A stretch of 64,000 nucleotides of DNA from Muribaculaceae bacterium (GCA_017557425.1 JAFYYU010000015.1:124001-188000); one strand, 5' to 3'. Shown: positions 19,906-29,101, counted from the first letter of the stretch. Program-made: numbers and translations. Notes: generated by a model from the letters alone, not told the origin.

Positions 19906-19936
19906 CAAAGATATACTTTTTTTCTTTAACCCCAAA
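19906..19936 (-). promoter_or_regulatory. Strong Bacteroidetes promoter for array copy 3
   Basis: TTTG (19936-19933) and TATCTTTG (19913-19906) on the minus strand are 19 bases apart. The start at 19842 is 64 bases downstream. This also argues against the longer open frame that begins at 19935. Confidence 0.8.
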
Positions 19937-19970
19937 ACCGAGGCTGATTTCCACCACTATAAATAAATAA

Positions 19971-20006
19971 GACAAAACAAAAGCCAGAGGGATCAATCCC
20001 CTGGCT
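19971..20006 (-). terminator. Intrinsic terminator after array copy 4
   Basis: AGCCAG (19982-19987) pairs with CTGGCT (20001-20006), and GGG/CCC extends the stem inward past one bulged A. A T-rich stretch follows on the minus strand. It lies 35 bases past the stop at 20041. Confidence 0.75.
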
Positions 20007-20040
20007 ATCAGTAAGCGTTCACCCGAGTGACAATCTGCGG

Positions 20041-23000
20041 TTAATCGTTGTTGCCGCCCGTCGGGTCCAGGACGATGAGCTTGTTGATGGACGTGCCGCC
20101 ATAGTTCACGCCGTCATTGTAGGTACCGAAGTAACGGTACAGCCCTGCCGGCACCTTATTGCCGTTCATGTCCTTCATGTCCCAGGTCAAGGGGAAACTG
20201 CTAGTAGTGGTCATCCACATGAGCTTACCCGTCGCATCGGTGACGCGTACCACCATGTCAGGAACAAGCGTCAGCTCGGTCTCCACATCAAAGTTGACGA
20301 CATCGTCGAGAAACGCCGGCATCTTGTCGGCAACTAGGCTGGCAACGGTATTCTGGCCGACCATGAACGTGATGGTGCGGCTAGCGCCGTTGCCCAGCAT
20401 GTCATATACCATGTAGGTCAACGTATGCATTCCCTCAGAGAGGTTTGACAACGGGAACTCGATGTTCACCGCCCTGCCGCCGTCGGCCACCTGGGCATAG
20501 CATGTCACGTCCTGGAAAGACTGCTTGCCGCCGTCGAGCAGCAGCTTCATGCTGTTGGCAGCCGAGTTGGCCTGCATGGCGATTCCCTCGTTGTCGCTGG
20601 CGCTGATATAAAGCATGGCGCTGGGAGCAATCACGGCACCGTCGGCAAAGGTCACCTCGTCGTTCACGAACATTGACGTGATTACGGGTGCCTCGGTATC
20701 GTCGATGGCTGCTGTTTCATCAAACGGCAACATCGTTACCTGCTTGGTGAAACCGTTCACCATGTAGTCGCTGTTGTCCTTGTGGGCATAAACGCGAATC
20801 TGCACGTCATCGCCATTGGCCATCGGCGACTGGGGAACAATCATCATTGCCGTGAACATACCGTCAACCACGCGGCCCGTTACCTGGGCCAATATGGGAC
20901 GATCCCTGAAAATGTCACGATCAGTAGGTTCACCGTCGACCTTGCATGTCAACGTCGTGAAATAATCCTCCATGTCATAAAGGGTCACCGTTGCATCGCC
21001 ATTGAAACCGGTGTCGATATTGCCTTCACCATCCACCACTTGAGCCTTGATCTCAAACTTGCATAACGGGCTGAGCTGAGCCTTTGCAGTGCCGGTCACG
21101 TCGGTGCCGTTCACGCTCGTGATGTTGAAGCGGGAGATGGGATAGTTCACCTTCATTGCCGGGTCGCCCAGCAGGAAGAACGACATCTTGTTGACATCTG
21201 ACGTGGTGAAGCCCAATTTGGCATCCCTGTAGGCCTCACCCAAGGTGGGCATCACGCCAACGCTGTCGTAGCGGAACATCGAATTGATGAAGTACTGGTT
21301 CAGCTTGTCGTTACCCGAAGCGAACACCATGCGCGACGAGGTGAGCATTGCGATGGCGCCGCCGTCACGCTTGTGGTACATCAGCTCGGCGATGCCGCGC
21401 GTGTCGTTGTCGTAATGGGCGACGTCGCAGCAGGCGGTGGTGAAAATGGGATAGTGGGGATAAGGCGAGCGGGCGACGTCACCGGTAGTCCACATCTTGT
21501 TCACCTTGGTGAACGAGACTGCTCCGGCATGGCCGACGTAGGTGGCGAAATAGGTGCCGTCGGTGAGGTAGTGATTGATCATTTGCTTGGCCTCGGTAGC
21601 GGCCTTGCGCTCGACCGCAAATGCGGGCTGCGTCGTCGAGCGGGGATACATGTTGTTGTGAACCGCGTTCACGTGCATACCCGTATTCAACTCGTTGTCA
21701 ATCTGGTTTTTATAGCCCTCACCCTGGAACATATACAAACCATTGTCAAAGGCGTCGCTCATGACGAGGGCGTTGTTGCGCCACACGCCGTAGTCGGGGT
21801 TGGCGTAGTATTCCACAATCTTGTCAACGTCGCTGCGAGCCTCGTCGACATCGGTACAGGTGATGCGGCCGACGCCGATGCGCAGCTTGTCGTTGGGAAT
21901 ATTGGTGCCCGAGTTATCGCTCAAAAAGCCGAAGAAATCGTCACTCGTGAAACTCAGGTCCTGAACATGGCTGTTGTCGCTCTGATAGGTAAGCAGGTCA
22001 TTGGGATGCTCACCCATGAGCTCGCGGTTGTCGAATGAGCCCGTGCCAAAGAGCAACAGATTCTTGAATTTGAGGCTGTCACGGTCAAACAGCATCTTAC
22101 ACAACAGGCGGTAGGCCATGGCATCGCGCGTGCCGCTGGAGAACTCGTTGAACACCTGGTTCTGGGTCACCACGGCGACATCGATGCCGTCAACGGCACG
22201 GTGAAGGTCGGCCAGGCGGTTGGCCTGCTCCATATACGCTTCAGTAGTGATGATAAGGAGGTCGGGGACCGCCATAGCATGCAGGTTCTGATTCTCCACT
22301 GACTCGTAACGTGAAATCTTCTTCAGCGTCTTGGTCGGGTCAAAGGCCACATACATCGAGCGGGAGCTGGGGTTGGAGAAGAATGCGAGGCCGCTGCCGC
22401 TGGCACCGTTATAGGTGGTCGTTGTCACTTCCAACGGCTTATTTGTGTTATTAATGTACCAGACCACGGTGCCGGAGGGGGCATTGGGCAGCATGAAGCG
22501 GTCACTGCCCCTCGTGACGCCATAACCCATGAGCAGCTGGTTGTCAACGGCATCGGCGAGAATGTTCTCATGCTTGTAGGTCAAGATGAAATAATCCAGT
22601 CGCCCAATGATGGAATAACCGCTCGAGGTGGTGTATTTAATCAGGGGCTCATACTGGCCATTCTCGGCAGGATTGGTCAATCTCAACGAGCCATAGGGAG
22701 TCGCAAAGTTATATAACGTGTAGCTGTTTTCTGAGGGCATATAGATGCGTGACGAAGCCGTCGTATAAACCGTCGTGTCGGTAACGCCTCCGCTGTGCAG
22801 CACGGCATTGGCATAGGTCATCTCTGACGCATTGGCAGCGATGGCCGAGTGCACGACGATGGTGCTGTCAGCCAGGTGGGGAAGATAATAGTCGATGAGT
22901 ACCCTCTGCTTGGAGAAATCCTCACCCAGCATCTCCTTGCCCGAGCTGGACACGCTCATCAGTTCACGCTCGTGATAGAAGTAGTCCAAACTGACGGGAT

Positions 23001-23493
23001 TGTCGATATAGGAGGTCACTGACACCACGGCCTTTTTCTCCGGCACCAATTCTGCCGCCGACTCCTCGGTCAGGAAGTAGCAACCCACTTGGGAATAGGG
23101 GTTGAACACGCGTGTGTAGTGGGGATTGGTGCTGTAGTCACTGAGGGTGAACGACACAGGCCCGTTACCGTAGAAGCAGATCTTGTCGCCCATGCGCAGT
23201 ATGGGCACCTGATTCAAGTCATCGGCCGCAGAGCCGTTGAGCTGCTCGCTGATGCGGTTACCGCCCGTGCCATAGACGTGGACCTTGCTGGGTGTGGTGA
23301 AGCCCATCTCCAACAATTCGTCGTAGGTAATCTCATAGATTCCGCTTTCGGGGATGATCACCTTTACCCACTTGCCCGTGGCGAGCTTGGACTGGGTCGC
23401 ATAAACCGATGGGTTGAACGCGCTCGCATAGCTGGCGCTCAAGACGGCCATGATGGCCACACAGGCAACTTGAAATTTTGTCAGTTTGCGCAT
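20041..23493 (-). CDS. PorU-like C25 family peptidase, array copy 4
   Basis: The 1150-residue protein has a signal peptide (1-25), a PorU-like N-terminal region (about 30-150), and a C25 catalytic domain (about 400-760) with His655 in YVGHAG and Cys689 in TTACCDVAHYDND. Ig-like modules and an FlgD-like terminus (GLYRYFGTYNDGVNYGG) complete it. The catalytic positions nearly match those known for P. gingivalis PorU (Cys690, from memory). PorU cleaves the C-terminal signal of T9SS cargo and attaches it to A-LPS; whether this paralog does the same is unknown. It begins 41 bases after the FAH-family gene with no clear promoter, so it may be read through from rex. Confidence 0.88.
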   Translation of the reverse strand: MRKLTKFQVACVAIMAVLSASYASAFNPSVYATQSKLATGKWVKVIIPESGIYEITYDELLEMGFTTPSKVHVYGTGGNRISEQLNGSAADDLNQVPILRMGDKICFYGNGPVSFTLSDYSTNPHYTRVFNPYSQVGCYFLTEESAAELVPEKKAVVSVTSYIDNPVSLDYFYHERELMSVSSSGKEMLGEDFSKQRVLIDYYLPHLADSTIVVHSAIAANASEMTYANAVLHSGGVTDTTVYTTASSRIYMPSENSYTLYNFATPYGSLRLTNPAENGQYEPLIKYTTSSGYSIIGRLDYFILTYKHENILADAVDNQLLMGYGVTRGSDRFMLPNAPSGTVVWYINNTNKPLEVTTTTYNGASGSGLAFFSNPSSRSMYVAFDPTKTLKKISRYESVENQNLHAMAVPDLLIITTEAYMEQANRLADLHRAVDGIDVAVVTQNQVFNEFSSGTRDAMAYRLLCKMLFDRDSLKFKNLLLFGTGSFDNRELMGEHPNDLLTYQSDNSHVQDLSFTSDDFFGFLSDNSGTNIPNDKLRIGVGRITCTDVDEARSDVDKIVEYYANPDYGVWRNNALVMSDAFDNGLYMFQGEGYKNQIDNELNTGMHVNAVHNNMYPRSTTQPAFAVERKAATEAKQMINHYLTDGTYFATYVGHAGAVSFTKVNKMWTTGDVARSPYPHYPIFTTACCDVAHYDNDTRGIAELMYHKRDGGAIAMLTSSRMVFASGNDKLNQYFINSMFRYDSVGVMPTLGEAYRDAKLGFTTSDVNKMSFFLLGDPAMKVNYPISRFNITSVNGTDVTGTAKAQLSPLCKFEIKAQVVDGEGNIDTGFNGDATVTLYDMEDYFTTLTCKVDGEPTDRDIFRDRPILAQVTGRVVDGMFTAMMIVPQSPMANGDDVQIRVYAHKDNSDYMVNGFTKQVTMLPFDETAAIDDTEAPVITSMFVNDEVTFADGAVIAPSAMLYISASDNEGIAMQANSAANSMKLLLDGGKQSFQDVTCYAQVADGGRAVNIEFPLSNLSEGMHTLTYMVYDMLGNGASRTITFMVGQNTVASLVADKMPAFLDDVVNFDVETELTLVPDMVVRVTDATGKLMWMTTTSSFPLTWDMKDMNGNKVPAGLYRYFGTYNDGVNYGGTSINKLIVLDPTGGNND

Positions 23494-23534
23494 ATTTCTT
23501 AGTTTTATGTTGTTTCTATCTCAAAAACGTTTCG

Positions 23535-24110
23535 TTACAATCTCACTTTCATATTGAGCACCGGCTGGCCGCCTATACTGGCCGTCATATGCTCGCCTGG
23601 ACTGAGGACACAACCCTCGCCAGCATCACCCGTAAACAGCAGGTCTCCCATCTTGATGCTGCAGCGGGTACTCACTGCCGCTATCATTTCCTCCAACGGG
23701 AACCTCATGTCGTCCAGGCAACATTGTGCCACCACCTTGTCGCCCACCCGGGCCTCGATCGGCGTGTGCATCGCGTCGCGGGCATCCTGCACCAATATCC
23801 AGTCGCCGACAATGGCAGCGCCATCGATTGCCCTGTCCAAACCCGTCAGCCGTTCATCGTCACTGTCGCAGGCGCGGATGGTGAATGCCGCGGCAAACGC
23901 GTCCCAGTAGCGGTGGGCAAACTTGGGCGCCACACACTTGCCCAGGCGGCTCATACGCACCACGATGGAGGGCGTGGCGACAAAACGCCGGGCGAAATCG
24001 GGCACAAAAAACGTTCGACCCGTGTACAGGATCGATGAGTCGGCCATGAGATAGGCTTGGGGGACGCTGTCCTCCTTGCCATAATTCCCAGTGAAGCCAA
24101 TGACCTTCAT
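23535..24110 (-). CDS. Fumarylacetoacetate hydrolase (FAH) family protein
   Basis: The 191-residue protein has the compact FAH fold sequence. PSIVVRMSRLGKCV, a conserved DWILVQDARDAMHTPIE segment and the C-terminal MGDLLFTGDAGEGCVLSPGE (metal-site GD...GEG...PG) resemble the short FahA/YcgM-like hydrolases. The family includes acylpyruvases and oxaloacetate decarboxylases; the substrate is not predictable. It starts 41 bases after rex and is probably in the same transcript, which might link it to redox control. It precedes array copy 4 by 41 bases. Confidence 0.82.
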   Translation of the reverse strand: MKVIGFTGNYGKEDSVPQAYLMADSSILYTGRTFFVPDFARRFVATPSIVVRMSRLGKCVAPKFAHRYWDAFAAAFTIRACDSDDERLTGLDRAIDGAAIVGDWILVQDARDAMHTPIEARVGDKVVAQCCLDDMRFPLEEMIAAVSTRCSIKMGDLLFTGDAGEGCVLSPGEHMTASIGGQPVLNMKVRL

Positions 24111-24151
24111 CGCGCCGTCATTCTTTTTTCAGTGTCTTGATGCGGCACTGT

Positions 24152-24799
24152 TCAGCTTGTCTGCCCTTGCATCCGGTTATAGATAATCGCCAGGTGGGCA
24201 TATATCGAGGTATTGGCAATCACCACATTCTCGGGAGCCTTGATGCGGTAGGGTGTGAAGTTCCACAGGGCTGTCACGCCGCTGTCGATTGCCAGGTTGG
24301 CAGCCTCTTGAGCCCGCTCTACGGGCACAGTGAGGATAGCGATGGGGATATGGTGCTTGGCCTGCCAAGCCGGTAATTGGTCAATGGAAAACACAGGCAC
24401 ACCACCCAATTGCTTGCCGATAACCTCGTCACGCACGTCAAAGCCGGCCACGATGTTCAGGCCGTAATGCTCTAGGCCATGATCCTGCATCAGAGCGGTT
24501 CCCAGACTACCTGTACCGATCACCACGGCATCGTGGTGCCGGTTGAACCCCAGGAAATCCTCCAGCTCGGTGACCAGGCTGTGCACCTCGTAGCCGATGC
24601 GTGTCTTGCCGCGGATATTGAGAAACGACAGGTCCTTGGCAATCTGTGAAGACTGCACATTGAGCTCCTTGGAAATCTGTGTCGAGGAGACATAATCCAC
24701 ATGCAGGTTGTCCAGCATGCGCACATAGGACAGATACCACGGCAAACGCCTGATGGTGGGCTCGGGAAGGATAATCCGGTTGTCGTTGTTCTTTATCAT
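24152..24799 (-). CDS. rex: Redox-sensing transcriptional repressor Rex
   Basis: The ATG at 24799 gives 215 residues (a TTG at 24808 would add three). The N-terminal winged helix is LPEPTIRRLPWYLSYVRMLD with SSTQISKELNVQSSQIAKDL. A Rossmann NAD(H)-binding domain follows with VVIGTGSLGTAL. The C-terminal helix IYAHLAIIYNRMQ matches the domain-swapped helix of Rex dimers. Rex binds operators when NADH is low and releases them when NADH is high. A -7 element (TAATTTTG, 24837-24830) lies upstream, and one arm of an inverted repeat (24846-24855) sits within the promoter spacer, which suggests repression at its own promoter. FAH lies downstream. Confidence 0.94.
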   Translation of the reverse strand: MIKNNDNRIILPEPTIRRLPWYLSYVRMLDNLHVDYVSSTQISKELNVQSSQIAKDLSFLNIRGKTRIGYEVHSLVTELEDFLGFNRHHDAVVIGTGSLGTALMQDHGLEHYGLNIVAGFDVRDEVIGKQLGGVPVFSIDQLPAWQAKHHIPIAILTVPVERAQEAANLAIDSGVTALWNFTPYRIKAPENVVIANTSIYAHLAIIYNRMQGQTS

Positions 24800-24829
24800 G
24801 TTTATCAATACCTGGATGCAATTAACCTA

Positions 24830-24837
24830 CAAAATTA
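24830..24837 (-). promoter_or_regulatory. -7 element of the rex promoter
   Basis: TAATTTTG on the minus strand, 31 bases upstream of the ATG at 24799. No good TTTG -33 element is present, which fits a regulated promoter. Confidence 0.55.
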
Positions 24838-24845
24838 CCTCTTTT

Positions 24846-24912
24846 TTCATAACAGCGGGCATTTTACACCTTATTTTATAGCAATTGCGCACTTTTTAAC
24901 ATCTGTTATGAA
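24846..24912. promoter_or_regulatory. Inverted repeat around the rex promoter, possible operator pair
   Basis: TTCATAACAG (24846-24855) and CTGTTATGAA (24903-24912) are perfect 10-base inverted repeats 47 bases apart. The first lies just upstream of the rex -7 element. Such spacing is too wide for one dimer site, so looping or two half-sites is possible; the function is inferred. Confidence 0.5.
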
Positions 24913-24920
24913 GAGAGACA

Positions 24921-24960
24921 CGAGGCGGGAGCTGCGATGAAAAACGCATCTCCCGCCTCG
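24921..24960 (-). terminator. Terminator hairpin after porU
   Basis: CGAGGCGGGAG (24921-24931) pairs perfectly with CTCCCGCCTCG (24950-24960), with an inner TGCG/CGCA. It lies 36 bases after the porU stop. The following bases on the minus strand are pyrimidine-rich rather than pure T. Confidence 0.75.
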
Positions 24961-24996
24961 TATGAATTCAGTCCTTTAACTTACCGATAAAGGGTG

Positions 24997-27900
24997 TTAT
25001 TCGCCAGTGACAGCGAGTTTCTTCGCTTTTGTGGCCTCCTTGATGCCATCGGTCGAGATCGTAGCACGGTAAACATAGATACCGCGAGGCACACGGCGGC
25101 CTGCCACATCGGTCAGATCCCATGTGACGGGTGTCGAGGTGTACATGTCGCTGCGTCCCGACTGGGTGGTGCTCCACACACGGCGTCCCATCAGGTCATA
25201 GACCTCAATCGTCACGCTGACCACCGCATCGGGGCGGTTGTGCCGCACGTAGAAGGAAGTCTCGACACTGGCCGGATTGGCCGCGCAATAGACGTCGGCA
25301 ATCTCTGGAGCCAGGCCATTGACCACATTAAAGTTTATCGTCCTCTCGCTCATGTTGTTATACACGTCCCAGACGCGCAGACGCAGGGTGTGCGGGCCCC
25401 TGGCAAGGTCACTCAGCTGGTAGCTGATGCTGCCCTTGGTACCTTGCTCGGCAAACATGGGTGTGTAGTAGCTGGTCACGTCATTGTAGCTGCCCGTGCC
25501 GTCAAGGGTGAGCGTCATGCTGTGCCCGATGCCGGCCGACGAGAAATTCACGCCGCTCTCGTCGCTCACCGTAGCCAGGAACAGGGGAGACTCGTTGATG
25601 TCGCTACCATCCACGAAGTGCTCATCATTCAACCCCATGACCAAAATCTTGGGACCGATGGTGTCTGTCACCTGCTCGTCATCATAGCCGTAGATGTAAA
25701 AATCGCTGTTGCTGCCCATCGCCTCGAGTGAGTCGCGGCGGTCGTAGGCATACAGGTTAATCAGCGCAGGGCGGTAATTTTCATACTCGTAGTCCACCTC
25801 ACTGGGGATGATAACGCGCACCGTGAAACGGCCTCCAATCACGGTATCCACATTGATAGCCAAGCGATTGGGACGGTCCTCGTAGTTGATCACTTTGCCT
25901 TCCTTGCCGCCATAGCCGTGAGTCGTCACCGTCTGCTCCGGACCGAACAGCGTCGAGACGATGGCGCCGTTGAAGTTGGGCAGCAGCTCACCGTCACCGC
26001 CGACAATGCTGCCGCTGAATTCCACATGCTCGCGTGCCTTGAAAACAGGCATATTCTCGCTGTCCACGGGTTTGCCGTTGATGGTCTCGACACGGGCCGT
26101 ATAGGGGGCATAGGCCAAACGCATGGCGGGATCACCGATGACAAAGTAGCGATGCTTGTTGTCGCTGGTGGAACGGAGGTCGTTCTTTGCCAGGCGAATG
26201 ATGTCGCCCAGGCGGCGCGACTTGCCCTGCTCGTCACGGGCGAACACATACCTGCCGACAGCCGACGTCAACGCTCCATTATCGGCAATGAAAGCCTTGC
26301 GGGGCGGACAAACCAGGGCCACAACACCGCCATTGGGATTCAGGAACATGTGCTCTCCACTGGACAACGTCGAATTGTCGAAGCAGCAGAATTCACAAGT
26401 AGCGGCATACAGCACCGGCAGGCGCTTGTAGAAGAGTTGAGTCTCGACATCCGATCGCATGAGCAGTCCCTCGCCTGTCCAGTTCTGGGTGCTGGCATGG
26501 CCCACATAGTTCCACCACAGGACACCCTCGCGCAGCGCCGTGAACATCTTGGCGCGAGCGTCAGGATAGGTGCGCGCCCCGCCCTCACTCACGGCGTTGA
26601 AAGCGTCGGTATAGACGTAGTTGTATATCATATCTTTACCGCCATTGGCACGGGCACGGACAATCATCGTGTCGGACTGCTCCATGTGGACGCCTTTATT
26701 CTCATCGTCAGCGACCATCAAGGCCTGATTCTTCCACGCGCCATAAATGGGCGATTCCACATACTTGGTCAACTTGTTGACCACGGTGCGGGCCTCGCTG
26801 ACGCTCTTGACAATCATGCGGCCCACAGCGACGTCCATGCGCTCGTTGTCATCCGTTCCAGAGCCATCGCCCACCGCGCCAAAGAAGTCATCGGTAGTGA
26901 TAGAACTGCCGTCGTCCTTGCTGTAAGGTGTCTGCCACGTGAGCAGATGGGGATAGTTCAAGGAATTGGCATCGGTGCCGACCAAGCGGTTGTCATAGCT
27001 GCCGCAACCCATCAGCAACAGGTAGCCCAAACGGTGGCCGTCATCACTGATGCCGCGGTCAAAGAACATCTTGCACAGCCTGCGGTAGGCCATCGCATCC
27101 TGAGTGCCGCTGGAGAACTCATTGTACACCTTGTCCTGGTCAAGGACAAGGACGCGGAAATGGTCAGTCCGCTCATGCAGTTTGGCCACACGGCGGGCTT
27201 GTTCAAGATAAGCGTTCGGAGAAATGACTATCATGTCGGGCGTCGGCTCGCCGTGGATATCCTGGTTAGACACCTCACCCAACAGTTCGGGGTGGGAATA
27301 GGTTCCCGACTCGTCAAAGGCCACGAACTCACGGCGTCCGCTTGCCGATGGACTGAAAGACAATGTGCCCTCGTTGGCTTGGGCATTGAGCTGCACCGGG
27401 GCATAGGGAGCCGTGACATCCCACACGCGCGTCGCGCTGCCACACCCGCTCAAGCGGTAAGTCTTTGACGTCTGGGCATCCTGCAGGCCGAAGCACAATG
27501 AGCCATTGCGCAATGCCAACAAACGCTCATAGTTAACGGTAATATAGTCAAGACGGGCTAGTTTGGGCGTGACGGGGCAGGAATAGGCCACGGTATAATT
27601 CAGCTCGTCGGCGTCAAGCTTAAAAGTCTTGACCGCCGAATTGGAAGTTATCTCATAAAAATCTGAAGTCGTCGTATTCTGTACCAGGTCTTCATTAAGG
27701 ACCGGTAACTGCGTGCCGTTATAGCTGTAGGTCAAGGTGCTGGATGCTTCATCACACTTGGCGGCGAATGAAGTGAACACTTTGATGTCGCTGCCCAGCA
27801 CCATGTTGTCTAGCGAGAACTTAAAAGTCTGTGACTTGTTTGACAAGAAGCTCTCACCCAGGAAGACACGCCCCATCTCGCCAGGGTTGACGATTTCCTG

Positions 27901-28425
27901 CTCATGGTAAAGGCGCTCCAGATAAGTCGTGATGACGCTGCCCACCGGTTCATTGCCGGCTTTAACGGGCTCAATGTCGCTGAAACGGCTGTCATTGGTG
28001 ACAAAATAGCTGCCCGAGTTGGCATAAGGGTGCTGGACCTGCACCTGTTCGAAACGGGTATTATGCCGTTTCCAGGTCGTGGGGCCCTGGGCATAGAAAA
28101 GGATGCGGTCACCCGTGCGCACCAAGGGCATCTGAGGCAGGTCGTCAGCATAATTGTCACCCCGCATCATCTCGCTCAACGGAGCACCGCCATAGCCGAA
28201 CACGTGAATCTGAGACAAGTCGCTGCCCAGACCCCAATTGCGGGCATCGTCGGCGGTAATCTGGTAAATACCGCTCTCCATGACCGATATCTTGACCCAT
28301 TTGCCCGAAGCCAGTTTGCTGTTCTCGGCATAGAAGCTCTTGTCCAGCGCGTGTGCTGAAACAGCGCACAATGCCATCACCATAATGGACACGGCAGCGC
28401 GGACGAAATATTTCATCATCTTCAT
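24997..28425 (-). CDS. porU: Type IX secretion system sortase PorU
   Basis: The 1142-residue protein has a signal peptide (1-26), an N-terminal region with SKLASGKWVKISVMESGIYQ, and a C25 domain with His643 in YVGHAS and Cys677 in AATCEFCCFDN. The C-terminal part contains an FlgD-like segment (RRVPRGIYVYRATISTDG). PorU is the gingipain-family sortase that removes the CTD of T9SS cargo and links it to lipopolysaccharide at the outer surface. The GHAS motif and single catalytic Cys, plus divergence from the four array copies, suggest this is the orthodox PorU. It lies 64 bases downstream of a phosphopantetheinyl transferase and ends at a strong hairpin. Confidence 0.9.
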   Translation of the reverse strand: MKMMKYFVRAAVSIMVMALCAVSAHALDKSFYAENSKLASGKWVKISVMESGIYQITADDARNWGLGSDLSQIHVFGYGGAPLSEMMRGDNYADDLPQMPLVRTGDRILFYAQGPTTWKRHNTRFEQVQVQHPYANSGSYFVTNDSRFSDIEPVKAGNEPVGSVITTYLERLYHEQEIVNPGEMGRVFLGESFLSNKSQTFKFSLDNMVLGSDIKVFTSFAAKCDEASSTLTYSYNGTQLPVLNEDLVQNTTTSDFYEITSNSAVKTFKLDADELNYTVAYSCPVTPKLARLDYITVNYERLLALRNGSLCFGLQDAQTSKTYRLSGCGSATRVWDVTAPYAPVQLNAQANEGTLSFSPSASGRREFVAFDESGTYSHPELLGEVSNQDIHGEPTPDMIVISPNAYLEQARRVAKLHERTDHFRVLVLDQDKVYNEFSSGTQDAMAYRRLCKMFFDRGISDDGHRLGYLLLMGCGSYDNRLVGTDANSLNYPHLLTWQTPYSKDDGSSITTDDFFGAVGDGSGTDDNERMDVAVGRMIVKSVSEARTVVNKLTKYVESPIYGAWKNQALMVADDENKGVHMEQSDTMIVRARANGGKDMIYNYVYTDAFNAVSEGGARTYPDARAKMFTALREGVLWWNYVGHASTQNWTGEGLLMRSDVETQLFYKRLPVLYAATCEFCCFDNSTLSSGEHMFLNPNGGVVALVCPPRKAFIADNGALTSAVGRYVFARDEQGKSRRLGDIIRLAKNDLRSTSDNKHRYFVIGDPAMRLAYAPYTARVETINGKPVDSENMPVFKAREHVEFSGSIVGGDGELLPNFNGAIVSTLFGPEQTVTTHGYGGKEGKVINYEDRPNRLAINVDTVIGGRFTVRVIIPSEVDYEYENYRPALINLYAYDRRDSLEAMGSNSDFYIYGYDDEQVTDTIGPKILVMGLNDEHFVDGSDINESPLFLATVSDESGVNFSSAGIGHSMTLTLDGTGSYNDVTSYYTPMFAEQGTKGSISYQLSDLARGPHTLRLRVWDVYNNMSERTINFNVVNGLAPEIADVYCAANPASVETSFYVRHNRPDAVVSVTIEVYDLMGRRVWSTTQSGRSDMYTSTPVTWDLTDVAGRRVPRGIYVYRATISTDGIKEATKAKKLAVTGE

Positions 28426-28489
28426 TTTCTGTTTAATTATTTACCCTTATAACGGAATTTGCCGCCTTTTATTGCCCAATAGAAATCAT

Positions 28490-29101
28490 TCACTGATTGG
28501 CAGGGACGGCAAGGGTGATGTAATGCCCTTCCTCACGGCGTGTAACAAGGTTGTACAAGCGATCACCGCAACGGGCAGCAAAAACGGTCTCGACGGGGTC
28601 TGGCGTGAAGGATTCGAGGCAGATTCCTTCAGTCCAGTCTATGGCACTATTGCGCTCGGCCTTGATGACAGCTTCCTTGGCCGTCCAGGCGATGATGTGG
28701 GCCGCAAGGTCGTCAGGATCAATAAATTGTTTTTCACTGGTATTGAGGAACTTGTCGCGCACTTTGATGACCTGCTGACGGTCGGCCTGCTCGGCATCAA
28801 CGCCGATGACCTGGTTTTCGCTTAATGCAACCACCACCAGCCGCATCGTGTGCGAGATACTGATGTTCATGTCACTGCCTTCGACCATCGGCGCCCCCTG
28901 TTCGGTGTGAGCCAAAGTCACAGGCTTCCCGAAAGCCTCACACAGCAGCAACCGCTCAGCCGCCTTCTCGCGCTGGCGCTTGGGCGGCAGCCCCGCCAAA
29001 TCCTCAACCGGAATCCCCTTCTCGCGGCACAACACCAACAGCTGCGGCGCCTCCTCGAGCCGCAGGTAAAAAAGGGACGGTTCTTTTGATGACATTTCCA
29101 T
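28490..29101 (-). CDS. 4'-phosphopantetheinyl transferase superfamily protein
   Basis: The 203-residue protein shows the Sfp/AcpT-type motifs MNISISHTMRLV, VIGVDAEQ and AWTAKEAVIKA (the last two carry the Mg-binding and catalytic acidic residues). These enzymes move the phosphopantetheine arm of CoA onto acyl or peptidyl carrier proteins. No carrier protein, PKS or NRPS gene is in the window, so the target lies elsewhere. It sits between the efflux operon (49 bases upstream) and porU (64 bases downstream). This position beside porU may be an ordinary Bacteroidales arrangement but was not verified. Confidence 0.88.
   Translation of the reverse strand: MEMSSKEPSLFYLRLEEAPQLLVLCREKGIPVEDLAGLPPKRQREKAAERLLLCEAFGKPVTLAHTEQGAPMVEGSDMNISISHTMRLVVVALSENQVIGVDAEQADRQQVIKVRDKFLNTSEKQFIDPDDLAAHIIAWTAKEAVIKAERNSAIDWTEGICLESFTPDPVETVFAARCGDRLYNLVTRREEGHYITLAVPANQ

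Noticed and set aside
25918-27468. Open frame of 516 codons on the plus strand
   Set aside because: It is antisense to porU and has no domain or promoter.
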